Source: JAFDVJ01 sp964487505 | Lineage (GTDB): Bacteria > Acidobacteriota > Blastocatellia > Pyrinomonadales > Pyrinomonadaceae | DNA length: 64,000 bases | Assembly: GCA_964487505.1 (NCBI GenBank) | Contig: CAZARD010000001.1 | Coordinates: forward strand, 28,754-92,753 | Reading direction: 5' to 3' | Shown: piece by piece, positions 51,946-61,144 of the stretch | Layout of the letters: every line of letters starts with the position of its first letter | Numbering within the stretch: the stretch's first letter is position 1 | Notes under the pieces: model-generated | Databases searched by the model: none | Seen by the model: only the letters and a program-made list of their open reading frames with translations | Told to the model about the DNA's origin: nothing | Translations under genes and position numbers: made by a program

Positions 51946-53784
51946 CTAAGGCTTCCGTTCGATCAGCGTGAACCCTTCGGGTACGAACTCGATCGAAACG
52001 AGACGGCGGGCGCGCGTGCCCGCGTCCGAAGGCGCGAGCGTGATCACCGCCGGGGCCGGCCGCCTTGGCGTTCCGCAGGCGAACTCGGCCCCGGCCATAT
52101 CGTCGACGAACGACGTCAACTCGACGGCTTCGAACGAAGCGCTCGAGAGCGTCAACTGACCATTCGGCGTGGCGACGAACACGTTTATTTTGGGGAAAAG
52201 GCATTCGACGGTCTTGATCACGCCGATAACCCGCGTCTCGCCGGGTTTCGGTATCCGCAACGCGAGATTGATCGCTTCGTTTATGGCCCGCGCCCGGCGC
52301 CTCGCAAGTTCGGCCTCGTCGAGCGGCGCATCGGTCACGATTTCCGAATTGGCGCCGCGCCGATCCTTGAGCGATGCGAGCTGCGCCTCGAACGAATTCA
52401 GGCGCACGAGCGTGTTCTCGGCGTAAAGCCGCATACGCTTTTCGCCGGCGGTCCGGATCAGCGCGAGGACTATCCGGCGGGCATTCGCGAAATCGCGGTC
52501 GGCGATCATCAGCTCCGCGTGCCGCATCCGATACCAGAAAGATCCCGGCGCGATGCGCAGCGCGACGCGCATCAGATCGATCGTTTCCGTCACGCGTTCG
52601 TTTCGGACCGAGTTCAGAAAGGCAATCAGTTCGTAACTGTCGCCGAACCTCGGTGCGAGTTCGATCGCTTTCAGAAGATTCGCCCGGGCGCGCTCGGCAG
52701 TCGCCGGATCAAAAAACGATGATAGCCCGAACTCCGTGGTCTCCCGTGCGATCAGCGAAGCCGCCGACGCGAAATACGACCGATGGTCGCTCGGATCCGC
52801 AGCGATCGCCGAAGCGTACAGACGGTCGGCCGCGCCGAATCGGCGCTCCGCGTCGCAGATCAATGCCTCGATAGTCATCGACGCCGCACGCACCGGCGCC
52901 TTAACCAACGCCGACCGCGCCTGCCCCAACTGCCCGAGCCCGAGAAGGATCTCGGCGTCGATCAAAGCCTGCTCAGACAATGCGACTGGCTCGGGATCAC
53001 CGGTCGTCTTCGTGAATTCGACCGGGAACGTCCGGGCCGAATCGGCGACGAGCGCCGATCCCAATTCTGCGAGTCCGGTGCCGAACGAGTCGCGCAGCGC
53101 GAGCTCATCGGGCTTTCCGGCGTCAAAGGCCGCGAACAAAGCGGCGAACCGACCCGAACCACGGCGCAGAAGCGATCTGACGACGGCCGCCGCGCGAAGC
53201 TCGAAGATCGCGGCCCCCTCGGCCGTCTGACTGTTAGCGGACCAGTGGTCGGTCGCCATCAGTTCATCGATACCGAACGGGCGCGGCCTTTCGAGCCGCG
53301 CGAGATCCGCCCGTGAACGATCGACGCGGCGAAATGCGGCAAAATGCGCCGCAAGTCCCGTGCGGAGCCAAGGGGGCGCGGCCGCCGTCCCGAGTTCGTT
53401 GTCGATCAACAGCCTGACGAAAGCCTTGTAGGCGTCGCGTTCGGCCGCCTCGTCGCCCCAACGGAAGACGATGAACCGCGTCAGCTTTCCGTCGACGAAG
53501 AAACTGTCGCCAGCCGAAAAGCGCTTCAGCCGGTCCGGGTCCTTGACCGCCACGACACGTAGCGGAAAAGGAAGTTCGAAACGCCGTTCCGGGTCGAGCG
53601 CGCGCAGACCTTGCCGGATCGATTCGAAGCCGTCGGCGGCGTCGCGAAGTTCCTCGGATTCGAGATCTCCGGCATAGACGATCCCGTCCATCTCGATCCA
53701 TCGCCCCGAATTATCCCCACCGAGCACCCGCGCGCCGCAGGCCGCGAAAACGATGAGCGCAAGAATGAACGGCGAGATACGCAT
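51946..53784 (-). CDS. Exported TPR protein with a degenerate DUF1570-like domain
   Basis: 612 residues. A signal peptide or lipobox-like start (ALIVFAACGARVLG) precedes a region (about 30-240) that keeps the PPWLRTGLAAHFAAF block of DUF1570/peptidase-MA-like proteins but has no HExxH zinc motif at the expected place (AYKAFVRLLIDNELG). Helical TPR-like repeats follow (about 280-510). The C-terminal 100 residues hold a small beta domain with two Cys. Likely a binding protein derived from a peptidase. Confidence 0.72.
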   Translation of the reverse strand: MRISPFILALIVFAACGARVLGGDNSGRWIEMDGIVYAGDLESEELRDAADGFESIRQGLRALDPERRFELPFPLRVVAVKDPDRLKRFSAGDSFFVDGKLTRFIVFRWGDEAAERDAYKAFVRLLIDNELGTAAAPPWLRTGLAAHFAAFRRVDRSRADLARLERPRPFGIDELMATDHWSANSQTAEGAAIFELRAAAVVRSLLRRGSGRFAALFAAFDAGKPDELALRDSFGTGLAELGSALVADSARTFPVEFTKTTGDPEPVALSEQALIDAEILLGLGQLGQARSALVKAPVRAASMTIEALICDAERRFGAADRLYASAIAADPSDHRSYFASAASLIARETTEFGLSSFFDPATAERARANLLKAIELAPRFGDSYELIAFLNSVRNERVTETIDLMRVALRIAPGSFWYRMRHAELMIADRDFANARRIVLALIRTAGEKRMRLYAENTLVRLNSFEAQLASLKDRRGANSEIVTDAPLDEAELARRRARAINEAINLALRIPKPGETRVIGVIKTVECLFPKINVFVATPNGQLTLSSASFEAVELTSFVDDMAGAEFACGTPRRPAPAVITLAPSDAGTRARRLVSIEFVPEGFTLIERKP

Positions 53785-53843
53785 TTACGATGATTGTACG
53801 GACCGGAAGGTTTGGATACAACGGACGCTTCGCGAGTTGCTTT

Positions 53844-53872
53844 TTGCGGGCGTCCGGCGCTTGCGATAAGAT
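53844..53872 (+). promoter_or_regulatory. Promoter of the small membrane protein, possibly leaderless
   Basis: TTGCGG (53844-53849), 17 bases, TAAGAT (53867-53872). The ATG begins 7 bases later, about where transcription should start. Confidence 0.4.
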
Positions 53873-53878
53873 GCAGAT

Positions 53879-54034
53879 ATGCCCAATTCCGGACTTGCCG
53901 AGATCTATTTCATCGCGGGAATGATGGTCCTGATACTGATCGTCTGCGCCGTCGCGGTGTACGCGTTCTTCAAGACCTATGCCAAGGAAAAGCGTGACCG
54001 CGAACAGCGCGAATCGGAAAGGAAGCAGGAGTAG
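53879..54034 (+). CDS. 51-residue membrane protein
   Basis: ATG at 53879 to TAG at 54034. One transmembrane helix (MMVLILIVCAVAVYAFF, about 15-31) and a highly charged Lys/Glu/Arg tail. The stop is 2 bases before the isochorismatase-like ATG, so the two genes are probably co-transcribed. Unknown function. Confidence 0.6.
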   Translation: MPNSGLAEIYFIAGMMVLILIVCAVAVYAFFKTYAKEKRDREQRESERKQE

Positions 54035-54036
54035 AA

Positions 54037-54591
54037 ATGCACTCGAACGTTCTTGCGGCGGAAGAGGCCGCGCTTGTCATCGTCGATATTCAGGAAGCCT
54101 TCCGCGGCGCGATCCGGGACTTTGATCGGATCGCCGAGCGGGCCTCGGTCGCGGCCCGCGGATTCGGGATCCTCGGCCTGCCGGTGATCGTCACCGAACA
54201 GTATCCGAAAGGCCTCGGCCGGACGGCCGCCGAGATTCTCGAAGGCCTGCCCGAATCGGCCGAAATCGTCGAGAAATCGGCATTCAGTTCGTGCGGCGCG
54301 GCCGATTTTCTCGTCGCGCTGACGACGACCGGCGCGCGTCAGATCGTCGTTTGCGGCATCGAGGCCCATATCTGCGTCAATCAGACGGTGCACGATCTGC
54401 TAGATTCCGGATTTCACGTGCATCTGCTGACCGATGCCGTCGCCTCGCGCGCGACGGCGGACCTCGAAGCGGGCAAAGCGAAGATGTTTTCAAGCGGCGC
54501 GGTTCCATCGTCGGTCGAGATGGCCCTGTTCGAACTGATGCGCGATTCGAAGCACGAGCAATTCAAGGCGATCCAGAGCCTGGTGAAATGA
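54037..54591 (+). CDS. Isochorismatase-family hydrolase
   Basis: 184 residues. The cysteine-hydrolase triad is visible: Asp in VIVDIQEAF, Lys in VEKSAFSSC and Cys in GIEAHICVNQT. The family hydrolyses isochorismate, nicotinamide or other amides; the YcaC-like subgroup of unknown substrate fits as well. GAAGCAGGAG precedes the ATG. No other genes of such pathways nearby. Confidence 0.87.
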   Translation: MHSNVLAAEEAALVIVDIQEAFRGAIRDFDRIAERASVAARGFGILGLPVIVTEQYPKGLGRTAAEILEGLPESAEIVEKSAFSSCGAADFLVALTTTGARQIVVCGIEAHICVNQTVHDLLDSGFHVHLLTDAVASRATADLEAGKAKMFSSGAVPSSVEMALFELMRDSKHEQFKAIQSLVK

Positions 54592-54676
54592 TTCCCCGCG
54601 TGAGCGGCAACTCAGGTCATTCGACATTCGGGCTTTTCCCTTTTCGCTTCTTTCTAACTAATATCTAACTCACGTT

Positions 54677-57058
54677 ATGGAGCTACTTTCGACACTCAAC
54701 CCTCAGCAACGCGAAGCGGTAACGACGACCGAAGGGCCGGTTCTCGTGCTTGCCGGCGCGGGATCGGGCAAGACCCGCGTGATCACGGTCCGCGTCGCTT
54801 ACCTGATCGCCGAAAAGCAGGTCGCGCCGCACAATATTCTCGCGGTAACGTTCACCAACAAGGCCGCCGGCGAGATGCGCGAGCGCGTCGAACACTTACT
54901 CGCAGGGCAAAAACTGCAGTCCGCGCCGCTCGTGACGACTTTTCACTCGCTGTGCGTGCGGATTCTGCGCCGCGATATCGAAGCGCTCGGCGAAGGATAC
55001 AAGAAGTCGTTCACGATCTACGACACCGACGATTCGCTGAAGGTCATCAAGGCCGCGCTCAAGGAGATCGGCTTCGACGAGAAGCAGCTCGCGCCGCGGA
55101 TCATCCTGAGCGCGATCTCGAACGCCAAGAACCGCGGCGAGAATTTTGACGATTACGCCTCGAAGATCGAGTTCACGGACGAACGACGGCAGGCGATCTC
55201 GCGCGTTTACAGAATCTATGAAGAGCGTCTCCGGAACGCGAACGCGCTCGATTTCGACGATCTGCTGATCAAGACCGTGCGTTTGCTGCGCAACGACCAG
55301 GATGTGCGCGCGAAGTACAATGACCGGTTCAAATACATCCTCGTCGACGAGTACCAGGACACCAACCCTCTGCAGTTCTCGCTGATCGGCTATCTGACCG
55401 AAAAACAGCAGAACATCTGCGTCGTCGGCGACGATGCCCAGAGCATATACCGTTTTCGTCAGGCCGACATTCGCAACATCCTCGATTTCGAGAAACACTA
55501 TCCGAACGCGAAGACGGTCCTTCTCGAGCAGAATTACCGGTCGACGCAGACGATCCTCGACGTCGCGCACGCGATCATTGAGAACAACACCGAGCAGAAA
55601 AAAAAGAAGCTCTGGACCTCGAATCCGGGCGGCGACAAGATCTTCTATTTCCAGGCATTCGACGGCGACGGCGAGGCGCGATTCGTCGCTTCGCAGATCG
55701 AGGAAGTCAGGCGACGCGATCCGCGAAAGCGCGTCGCGATCCTGTATCGCACGAACGCCCAGTCGCGGCTTTTCGAAGAGGCGCTGCGGCGCTACCGAAT
55801 CGACTACAACATCGTCGGCGGGTTCTCATTCTACGAGCGCGCCGAGATCAAGGACGTCATCTCGTATCTCAAACTCGCGCTGAATCCGTCGGACGACCTC
55901 GCTTTGCTGCGCGTCGTCAACACACCCGCGCGCGGTCTCGGCAAGACATCGCTCGACGAACTGACGATGCGCGCCCGGACCTTCGGGAAATCCATCTGGG
56001 AGACGATGTCGATCATCACTGATCCCGAATTGAACGAACGCGTCAACCTGACGCCTCGCGCGCTCGAGGCGATGCGCCGTTTCCGGGCGACCATCGAATC
56101 GTTGTCGAAAAAGATCGGCGACGCGGGCCAGACCGGCCGGCCGGTTTCGGAGGCGGTCGTCGCGGCGATCGAGGATTCCGGTTACGCGGCGATGCTGAGG
56201 GCCGAAAACTCCGACGAGTCCGCGGCGCGCCTCGAGAATCTCGAGGAACTCGTCAACGCGGCGGTCGATTACGACAAACAGGAATCGAACGGGATGCGCG
56301 ACTTCATCGATCACGCCGCGTTGACGTCCGACACGGACAAATACGACCGCAACGCATCGGTGACGATGATGACGGTCCATTCCGCGAAGGGCCTCGAATT
56401 TCCGGTCGTATTTCTTGTCGGTTTGGAGGACGGCATCTTTCCGCACTCGCGTTCGATCAATGACCCGCAGGAACTCGAGGAAGAGAGGCGGCTCGCGTAC
56501 GTCGCGATCACGAGGGCCGAACATCTCTTGTTCGTGACGCATTCGATGCGCCGGCGCGTGTACGGCGAGGAGATGGCGGCCGAGCCGTCGCAGTTCCTAA
56601 ACGAGATGCCGATCGAATTGATCAAGGACCTGTCGCGCGGATCGAGTTGGCTTTCGTTCAAGCAGAGCGGGCTCGCGAAATCGAACAAATACGCGGTCTC
56701 GGCGTTACGCGGCGAGAACCGGTCCGAGAAGCCGAAGAACCTGTACACCGGAAAGACATACAATTCGACCGACGCGATCGCCGAGTTCTTCAAGCAGAAG
56801 AAGATCGAAACTCCGCCCGCGGCGGAAGCGAAACCTCTTTCCGGCTTCGACAAGCTCAAGGCGCAGGCGACTCCGAAAACCGACAAGCCCGAACCGAAAG
56901 GGTTCACTCCCGGCGCCCACGTGCGGCATCCGAAGTACGGTCGCGGACTCGTCCTTCGGCGCGAGGGCACCGGCGACAACGTCAAACTGACCGTCAGCTT
57001 CGCCGGTTTCGGACAAAAGAAGCTGATCGAGAAATACGCGAACCTTGAACCGGCGTGA
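54677..57058 (+). CDS. pcrA: UvrD/PcrA-type superfamily 1 DNA helicase
   Basis: 793 residues. All SF1 helicase motifs are present: AGAGSGKTRVIT, AVTFTNKAAGEM, VDEYQDTNPLQF, GDDAQSIYRFRQAD, LEQNYRSTQTIL, VHSAKGLEFPVVFLVGLEDG and LAYVAITRAEHLL. The C-terminal 55 residues form a Tudor-like RNA polymerase binding region (GAHVRHPKYGRGLVLRREGTG), as in PcrA. It unwinds DNA in repair and clears stalled complexes. Confidence 0.95.
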   Translation: MELLSTLNPQQREAVTTTEGPVLVLAGAGSGKTRVITVRVAYLIAEKQVAPHNILAVTFTNKAAGEMRERVEHLLAGQKLQSAPLVTTFHSLCVRILRRDIEALGEGYKKSFTIYDTDDSLKVIKAALKEIGFDEKQLAPRIILSAISNAKNRGENFDDYASKIEFTDERRQAISRVYRIYEERLRNANALDFDDLLIKTVRLLRNDQDVRAKYNDRFKYILVDEYQDTNPLQFSLIGYLTEKQQNICVVGDDAQSIYRFRQADIRNILDFEKHYPNAKTVLLEQNYRSTQTILDVAHAIIENNTEQKKKKLWTSNPGGDKIFYFQAFDGDGEARFVASQIEEVRRRDPRKRVAILYRTNAQSRLFEEALRRYRIDYNIVGGFSFYERAEIKDVISYLKLALNPSDDLALLRVVNTPARGLGKTSLDELTMRARTFGKSIWETMSIITDPELNERVNLTPRALEAMRRFRATIESLSKKIGDAGQTGRPVSEAVVAAIEDSGYAAMLRAENSDESAARLENLEELVNAAVDYDKQESNGMRDFIDHAALTSDTDKYDRNASVTMMTVHSAKGLEFPVVFLVGLEDGIFPHSRSINDPQELEEERRLAYVAITRAEHLLFVTHSMRRRVYGEEMAAEPSQFLNEMPIELIKDLSRGSSWLSFKQSGLAKSNKYAVSALRGENRSEKPKNLYTGKTYNSTDAIAEFFKQKKIETPPAAEAKPLSGFDKLKAQATPKTDKPEPKGFTPGAHVRHPKYGRGLVLRREGTGDNVKLTVSFAGFGQKKLIEKYANLEPA

Positions 57059-57330
57059 TTCCAATTGCGATTTGCGATTTGCGTCAATCCGTAAGAGTTA
57101 CGCGTTGACGCGTGAAAACCGTTTCAAATTTTGAACTCCTGAATGTCTTCAGCCGCGGAGGTTTCGAGTTCGCTCTTTCGCGGCTGAATTGCCCTTTCAA
57201 ATCATTTCACGCCTCTGCGGCAACCTCGCACACCGCTCGCATCATCTCGGTGAGAAAGCACTACGCCCTCGTGTGCAGTTTCGCGAGGCGCAGTTTCCGA
57301 AATCGTTCTCGTTTCAAGGATGGAAAACTT
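57059..57330. other. Intergenic region before the DUF4139 gene
   Basis: Starts with a short GCGATTTGCGATTTGCG stretch of the repeat type, then ACGCGT palindromes near 57102-57115. No gene of its own; an in-frame extension of the next gene here lacks a signal peptide. Confidence 0.5.
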
Positions 57331-59508
57331 ATGAAAACCAAGGCTTTTCTTGCGATCGTGCTGTTGTGCGCGATCAACGTCCCGGCGCAGCTTCGCGCCC
57401 CGGTCAGAACCGTTCCGGCAGCCCAATCCCCAAAAAGCTCCGCCGAACAACTCCCGATCCGCCGCGTGATTCTTTATTCGAACGGCGTCGCGTACGTCGA
57501 ACGCCGCGGCATCGTTTCCGGCGCCGCCGAGATAAATCTGTCGTTCAAGCAATCGCAGGTCGATGACGTCCTCAAGTCGATGGTCGTCCTCGACCTCGGA
57601 AAAGGTAGCAAGATCGGCGCCGTGTCGTACAATTCGTCGGCTCCCGTCTCGTCCCAGATGGCCGAGATCCCCTTCTCGATCGGGCCGATGACGGGCGACG
57701 GCGGCGGACTGGCGGGCGTTCTTGCCCAACTGCAGGGCGCTAAGGTCGCGGTCACATCGGCGAAAGGCGCCGCCTCCGGTTCGATAGTCACGGTCGAGCG
57801 CAAACAGGTCCAGGGCGAGAAAACCTCGACCACGGCAAGCATTTTGGTTATCGCATCCGAAACTGGCGAAATCTCGAGTTTCGACCTGACGGATGTCAAA
57901 AGCGTCAAATTGCTCGACGAAGGCACGCGCCGCGATCTGAACGAGTTTGCGTCCGCGGCCGCGTCCGCCCGCCGTCGAGACGCGAAGACCATCACGATCA
58001 CGTCGGACGGTTCGGGCGCGCGCGAGATGATCGTCAGCTACACGATCGCCGCCCCGATCTGGAAAACGACATACCGCGTCGTGCTCGACGAGGCCGGAAA
58101 ACCCTTTTTCCAGGGATGGGCGATCGTCGACAACATCAGCGACGAGGATTGGCAGGATGTTCAGCTCTCGCTCGTATCAGGCTCTCCGATCTCGTTTGTC
58201 CAGCCGATCCAGAAGCCTTTCTACCGATATCGCCCGGTCGTGCCGATGCCGCGCGATCTGCAGCTCAGCCCACAGGTCTATGAGCCGGGTTTGGGTCCGG
58301 GATCTACCGTCAACAGCAGCGAGACCAAGCTCAGCACGAATATTACCCAACAGCAGATCCAGAACCTTCCAATAAACGGCCGAAACGTCACGCAGTTGCA
58401 GGTGACGCCAAGCCAATACGCGACCGTCGACGTCACGTCCAACGAGGCCAGCAACTTCCGCAGCGTCGACCGGACCTCGGTCAGCGACGCGCTTCAGAAT
58501 TCCTCGGAGACCTACCGCAACACGACCGTCGGCGAGGAGATCGGCGATCTTTTCGAATACCGGATCGAGCAGCCCGTCACCGTGATGCGCGACCGTTCGG
58601 CGCTGATCCCGATCATCCAGACCAAGATGGACGGTGAACGGGTCACGGTCTACAACGAGACCGTCCGCCAGGACCGGCCGTTCAGCGGTGTCCTGCTCAA
58701 GAACAACACCGACCTGACGCTCGAATCCGGAAGCCTGACGGTCCTCGATTCCGACGCCTACGCCGGCGAGGCGCTGATGGATCGGCTCAAGGCCAAGGAA
58801 CAGCGTCTGATCTCGTTCGCGCTCGATCTCGGAACGCACGTCCGCGTCCGCAACGATTCCGACCGCGAGCCGGCTAAGATCATCAAGGTCGTCAACGGCG
58901 TCTTCCAGGTCCATTACTTCCAGACGAGCGTCAAACGATATCAGATCACAAACCAGACCGGACGCAAGAAGGTGCTTTACATCGAATATCCCGTGAAGGA
59001 CGGATGGACGCTCAGCGACGATTCGCCGAAACCGGACTACACGACGCAGAAGTATTATCGATTCCGCGTCGAACTGAACGGATTCGAAGAAAAGGAACTC
59101 AAGATCACGGTGCGTCAGGGAATGGCCGACAACTATCAGCTTTACTCGCTGACGCGAAACGATCTGCAACTCTTCGTCTCGCAGCGTTACATCAACGAGG
59201 AAACCCGCGCGAAGCTCGAAAAGATAATCGATCTTCGGATGCGCCTCGCCGAGATCGAGCAGAAGCTCGAGAACTTCGACGACGAGGTCGATTCGATCGA
59301 GTCCGATCAGAAGCGCCTGCGCGAGAACATCGAGGCGCTTTCCAAGACGCCTGAGGCAAAAACGCTGATCGCGCGGTACATTCAGAAGGCCAATGATCAG
59401 GAAACACGTCTCGAGGAGATGGAGAAAGAGCGAAAATCGCTCGAGGCCGAAAAGACGAGGCTGACGACCGAGATCGCGCAGGCGATCCGCGCGTTCTCGA
59501 TCGAATAG
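57331..59508 (+). CDS. DUF4139 protein with an inserted plug-like segment
   Basis: 725 residues from MKTKAFLAI, after AAGGA. Signal peptide (VPA-QL). Core DUF4139/DUF4140-type beta domain (RVILYSNGVAYVERRG, YTIAAPIWKTTYRVVLDE, GWAIVDNISDEDWQDVQLSLVSGSP). Around residues 325-390 an insertion contains ITQQQIQNLPINGRNVTQLQ, which closely resembles the plug of Oar-like TonB receptors. The C-terminus has an acidic/basic coiled coil (about 635-715). Function unknown, envelope-associated. Confidence 0.85.
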   Translation: MKTKAFLAIVLLCAINVPAQLRAPVRTVPAAQSPKSSAEQLPIRRVILYSNGVAYVERRGIVSGAAEINLSFKQSQVDDVLKSMVVLDLGKGSKIGAVSYNSSAPVSSQMAEIPFSIGPMTGDGGGLAGVLAQLQGAKVAVTSAKGAASGSIVTVERKQVQGEKTSTTASILVIASETGEISSFDLTDVKSVKLLDEGTRRDLNEFASAAASARRRDAKTITITSDGSGAREMIVSYTIAAPIWKTTYRVVLDEAGKPFFQGWAIVDNISDEDWQDVQLSLVSGSPISFVQPIQKPFYRYRPVVPMPRDLQLSPQVYEPGLGPGSTVNSSETKLSTNITQQQIQNLPINGRNVTQLQVTPSQYATVDVTSNEASNFRSVDRTSVSDALQNSSETYRNTTVGEEIGDLFEYRIEQPVTVMRDRSALIPIIQTKMDGERVTVYNETVRQDRPFSGVLLKNNTDLTLESGSLTVLDSDAYAGEALMDRLKAKEQRLISFALDLGTHVRVRNDSDREPAKIIKVVNGVFQVHYFQTSVKRYQITNQTGRKKVLYIEYPVKDGWTLSDDSPKPDYTTQKYYRFRVELNGFEEKELKITVRQGMADNYQLYSLTRNDLQLFVSQRYINEETRAKLEKIIDLRMRLAEIEQKLENFDDEVDSIESDQKRLRENIEALSKTPEAKTLIARYIQKANDQETRLEEMEKERKSLEAEKTRLTTEIAQAIRAFSIE

Positions 59509-59521
59509 GCAATGAAACAAG

Positions 59522-59569
59522 AAACGGCGGGCCTTTCGGATTCGACGATCCGGAGGGTCCGCCGTTTTT
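59522..59569 (+). terminator. Terminator of the DUF4139 gene
   Basis: AAACGGCGG (59522-59530) pairs with CCGCCGTTT (59559-59567), with further pairing inside, then a T-run. Confidence 0.85.
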
Positions 59570-59846
59570 GATGTCCCGGTCGGTTCTCGGTCGGCGATCA
59601 GGGGCAGTTGATAGCTATCTGATAACAGCTAATCCCAATTGCGCGATAAGATGACTTAACCGCTTTTCGGCACGAATTGCGCGAATTCCCACATATTGTT
59701 CTGTGTTTTGTTCGCGAAATTCGTGAAATCCGTGGCAGAATTCTTCAAATGCGTGATCCGGGCTAATGGCTGGTTCTTGATCGATCGCTTGATCGCTGTC
59801 TTGACGAAAAACTGACTCGGGCCGATCGCCCGTGCGGCGCGGCCCT
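59570..59846. repeat. Gene-free stretch with GAATTCGTGAAATCCGTGG-type repeat
   Basis: Around 59680-59745, units GCACGAATTGCGCGAATTCC and TTCGCGAAATTCGTGAAATC face each other. They resemble degenerate intergenic repeats seen in many environmental genomes. No gene supported. Confidence 0.45.
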
Positions 59847-61115
59847 TCATTCACCGCGCATCGCGGTCACCGGATCGAGGTTCGCGGCACGCGCCGCCGG
59901 ATACATTCCGGCGACGAGGCCGATCGCGACCGACGTCAGGAAGCCGGAAAGGATTGCCCAAAGCGGGACCACGGTCGGGAAGCTAACGAGAAACCGGATA
60001 AGGAACGCAAAGGCGAGCCCAATGAAGATCCCGGCGAGACCGCCGATGCCCGTCAACGTCATCGCCTCGATCAGGAACTGAAGCAGCACATCGCTCTTCC
60101 GGGCTCCTAGAGCTCGCCGAATGCCGATCTCGGCCGAGCGCTCGGTGACCGAGACGAGCATGATGTTCATCACGCCGAGGCCGCCGACCAGAAGACTCGC
60201 AAGGGCGATCGGAACGACTATCAGGGCCAGCCCGGCGATCGCCTGATTGACGATCGTAAACACCTGTTCGGCGCGATTCACGCCGAAATTGTTCGGCGCG
60301 CCGGGCGCCACGCCGCGCCTCTGGCGAAGCAGCGACGTGACCTCGTCGGTCGTTTCGTCAACCTTTCCCGGCGCCGCGCGAACGACTATCGCCGTGCCTT
60401 CGATCTCGGGATAGAGCTTGAGAGCCGTATCGAAAGGAACGTAAACCGTCCTGAGGTCGATCTCATCGCTGCCGATGACGCCCTGGCCGGCCGGATCCGC
60501 AAGGACGCCAACGACACGGAAAAGGCGCCCGTCGATCTTGATCTCTTTGTCGATCGGGTCCTCGTCCTCGAACGCCTGCCGAGCCACACCGTTGCCGATC
60601 ACGGCGACGTGCGCCCGGGCGCGCCGCTCGGACTCGACAAAGAACCGGCCTTTCTCGATCGGGACCGAGACGATCTGCGGGAAATTCTCCCAAACTCCCA
60701 GGATCAGAGGATTATAGGCGTCTCGGGACCTGTAATTCAGTTTCGGAGGATTCCCCGTCGGGCCGTAGCTGCCGCGGATCTTCTGCGGTGAAACTCCGAT
60801 CGGCGTCGGCAGTTGGGCAACCGCGAGCGCGTCCTCATAGGTCAGGTCCTTTCGCTGGCGTTCTTCGGCGGTCGGACGGTCGAACGACGGCCCGATCTTT
60901 TCTTCCTTGGTGAACCAGACGGTGTTCGGAGCGGAATTCTCGGTGACTTCGGCAACGCGCTGCGACAGCCCGGTGAGGATCGCTCCGACCATCGAAACGA
61001 CCGCCGTGCCTATGACAACGCCCGTAAGGGTCAGCGCCGCGCGCAGTTTATGCGAGCGGAGCGAGCCCCAAACGGTTTCAAGAGTGTCGCGGAAAAGCTG
61101 TCGGTTCAGGTTCAT
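59847..61115 (-). CDS. MacB-like ABC transporter permease, second of a pair
   Basis: 422 residues. N-terminal transmembrane helix (about 25-48), large periplasmic domain, three C-terminal helices, FtsX motifs SVTERSAEIGIRRALGARKSDVL and AARAANLDPVTAMRGE. Follows its paralogue at 61145 by 29 bases. Probably acts as heterodimer or tandem with it; the ATPase is missing. Confidence 0.88.
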   Translation of the reverse strand: MNLNRQLFRDTLETVWGSLRSHKLRAALTLTGVVIGTAVVSMVGAILTGLSQRVAEVTENSAPNTVWFTKEEKIGPSFDRPTAEERQRKDLTYEDALAVAQLPTPIGVSPQKIRGSYGPTGNPPKLNYRSRDAYNPLILGVWENFPQIVSVPIEKGRFFVESERRARAHVAVIGNGVARQAFEDEDPIDKEIKIDGRLFRVVGVLADPAGQGVIGSDEIDLRTVYVPFDTALKLYPEIEGTAIVVRAAPGKVDETTDEVTSLLRQRRGVAPGAPNNFGVNRAEQVFTIVNQAIAGLALIVVPIALASLLVGGLGVMNIMLVSVTERSAEIGIRRALGARKSDVLLQFLIEAMTLTGIGGLAGIFIGLAFAFLIRFLVSFPTVVPLWAILSGFLTSVAIGLVAGMYPAARAANLDPVTAMRGE

Positions 61116-61144
61116 TCGGTATCAAATCAAAACCAAAACTGAGC

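Noticed and set aside
58177..59520. Long minus-strand frame opposite the DUF4139 gene
   Set aside because: Composition is that of an antisense shadow and it overlaps a gene with clear domains, signal peptide and terminator.
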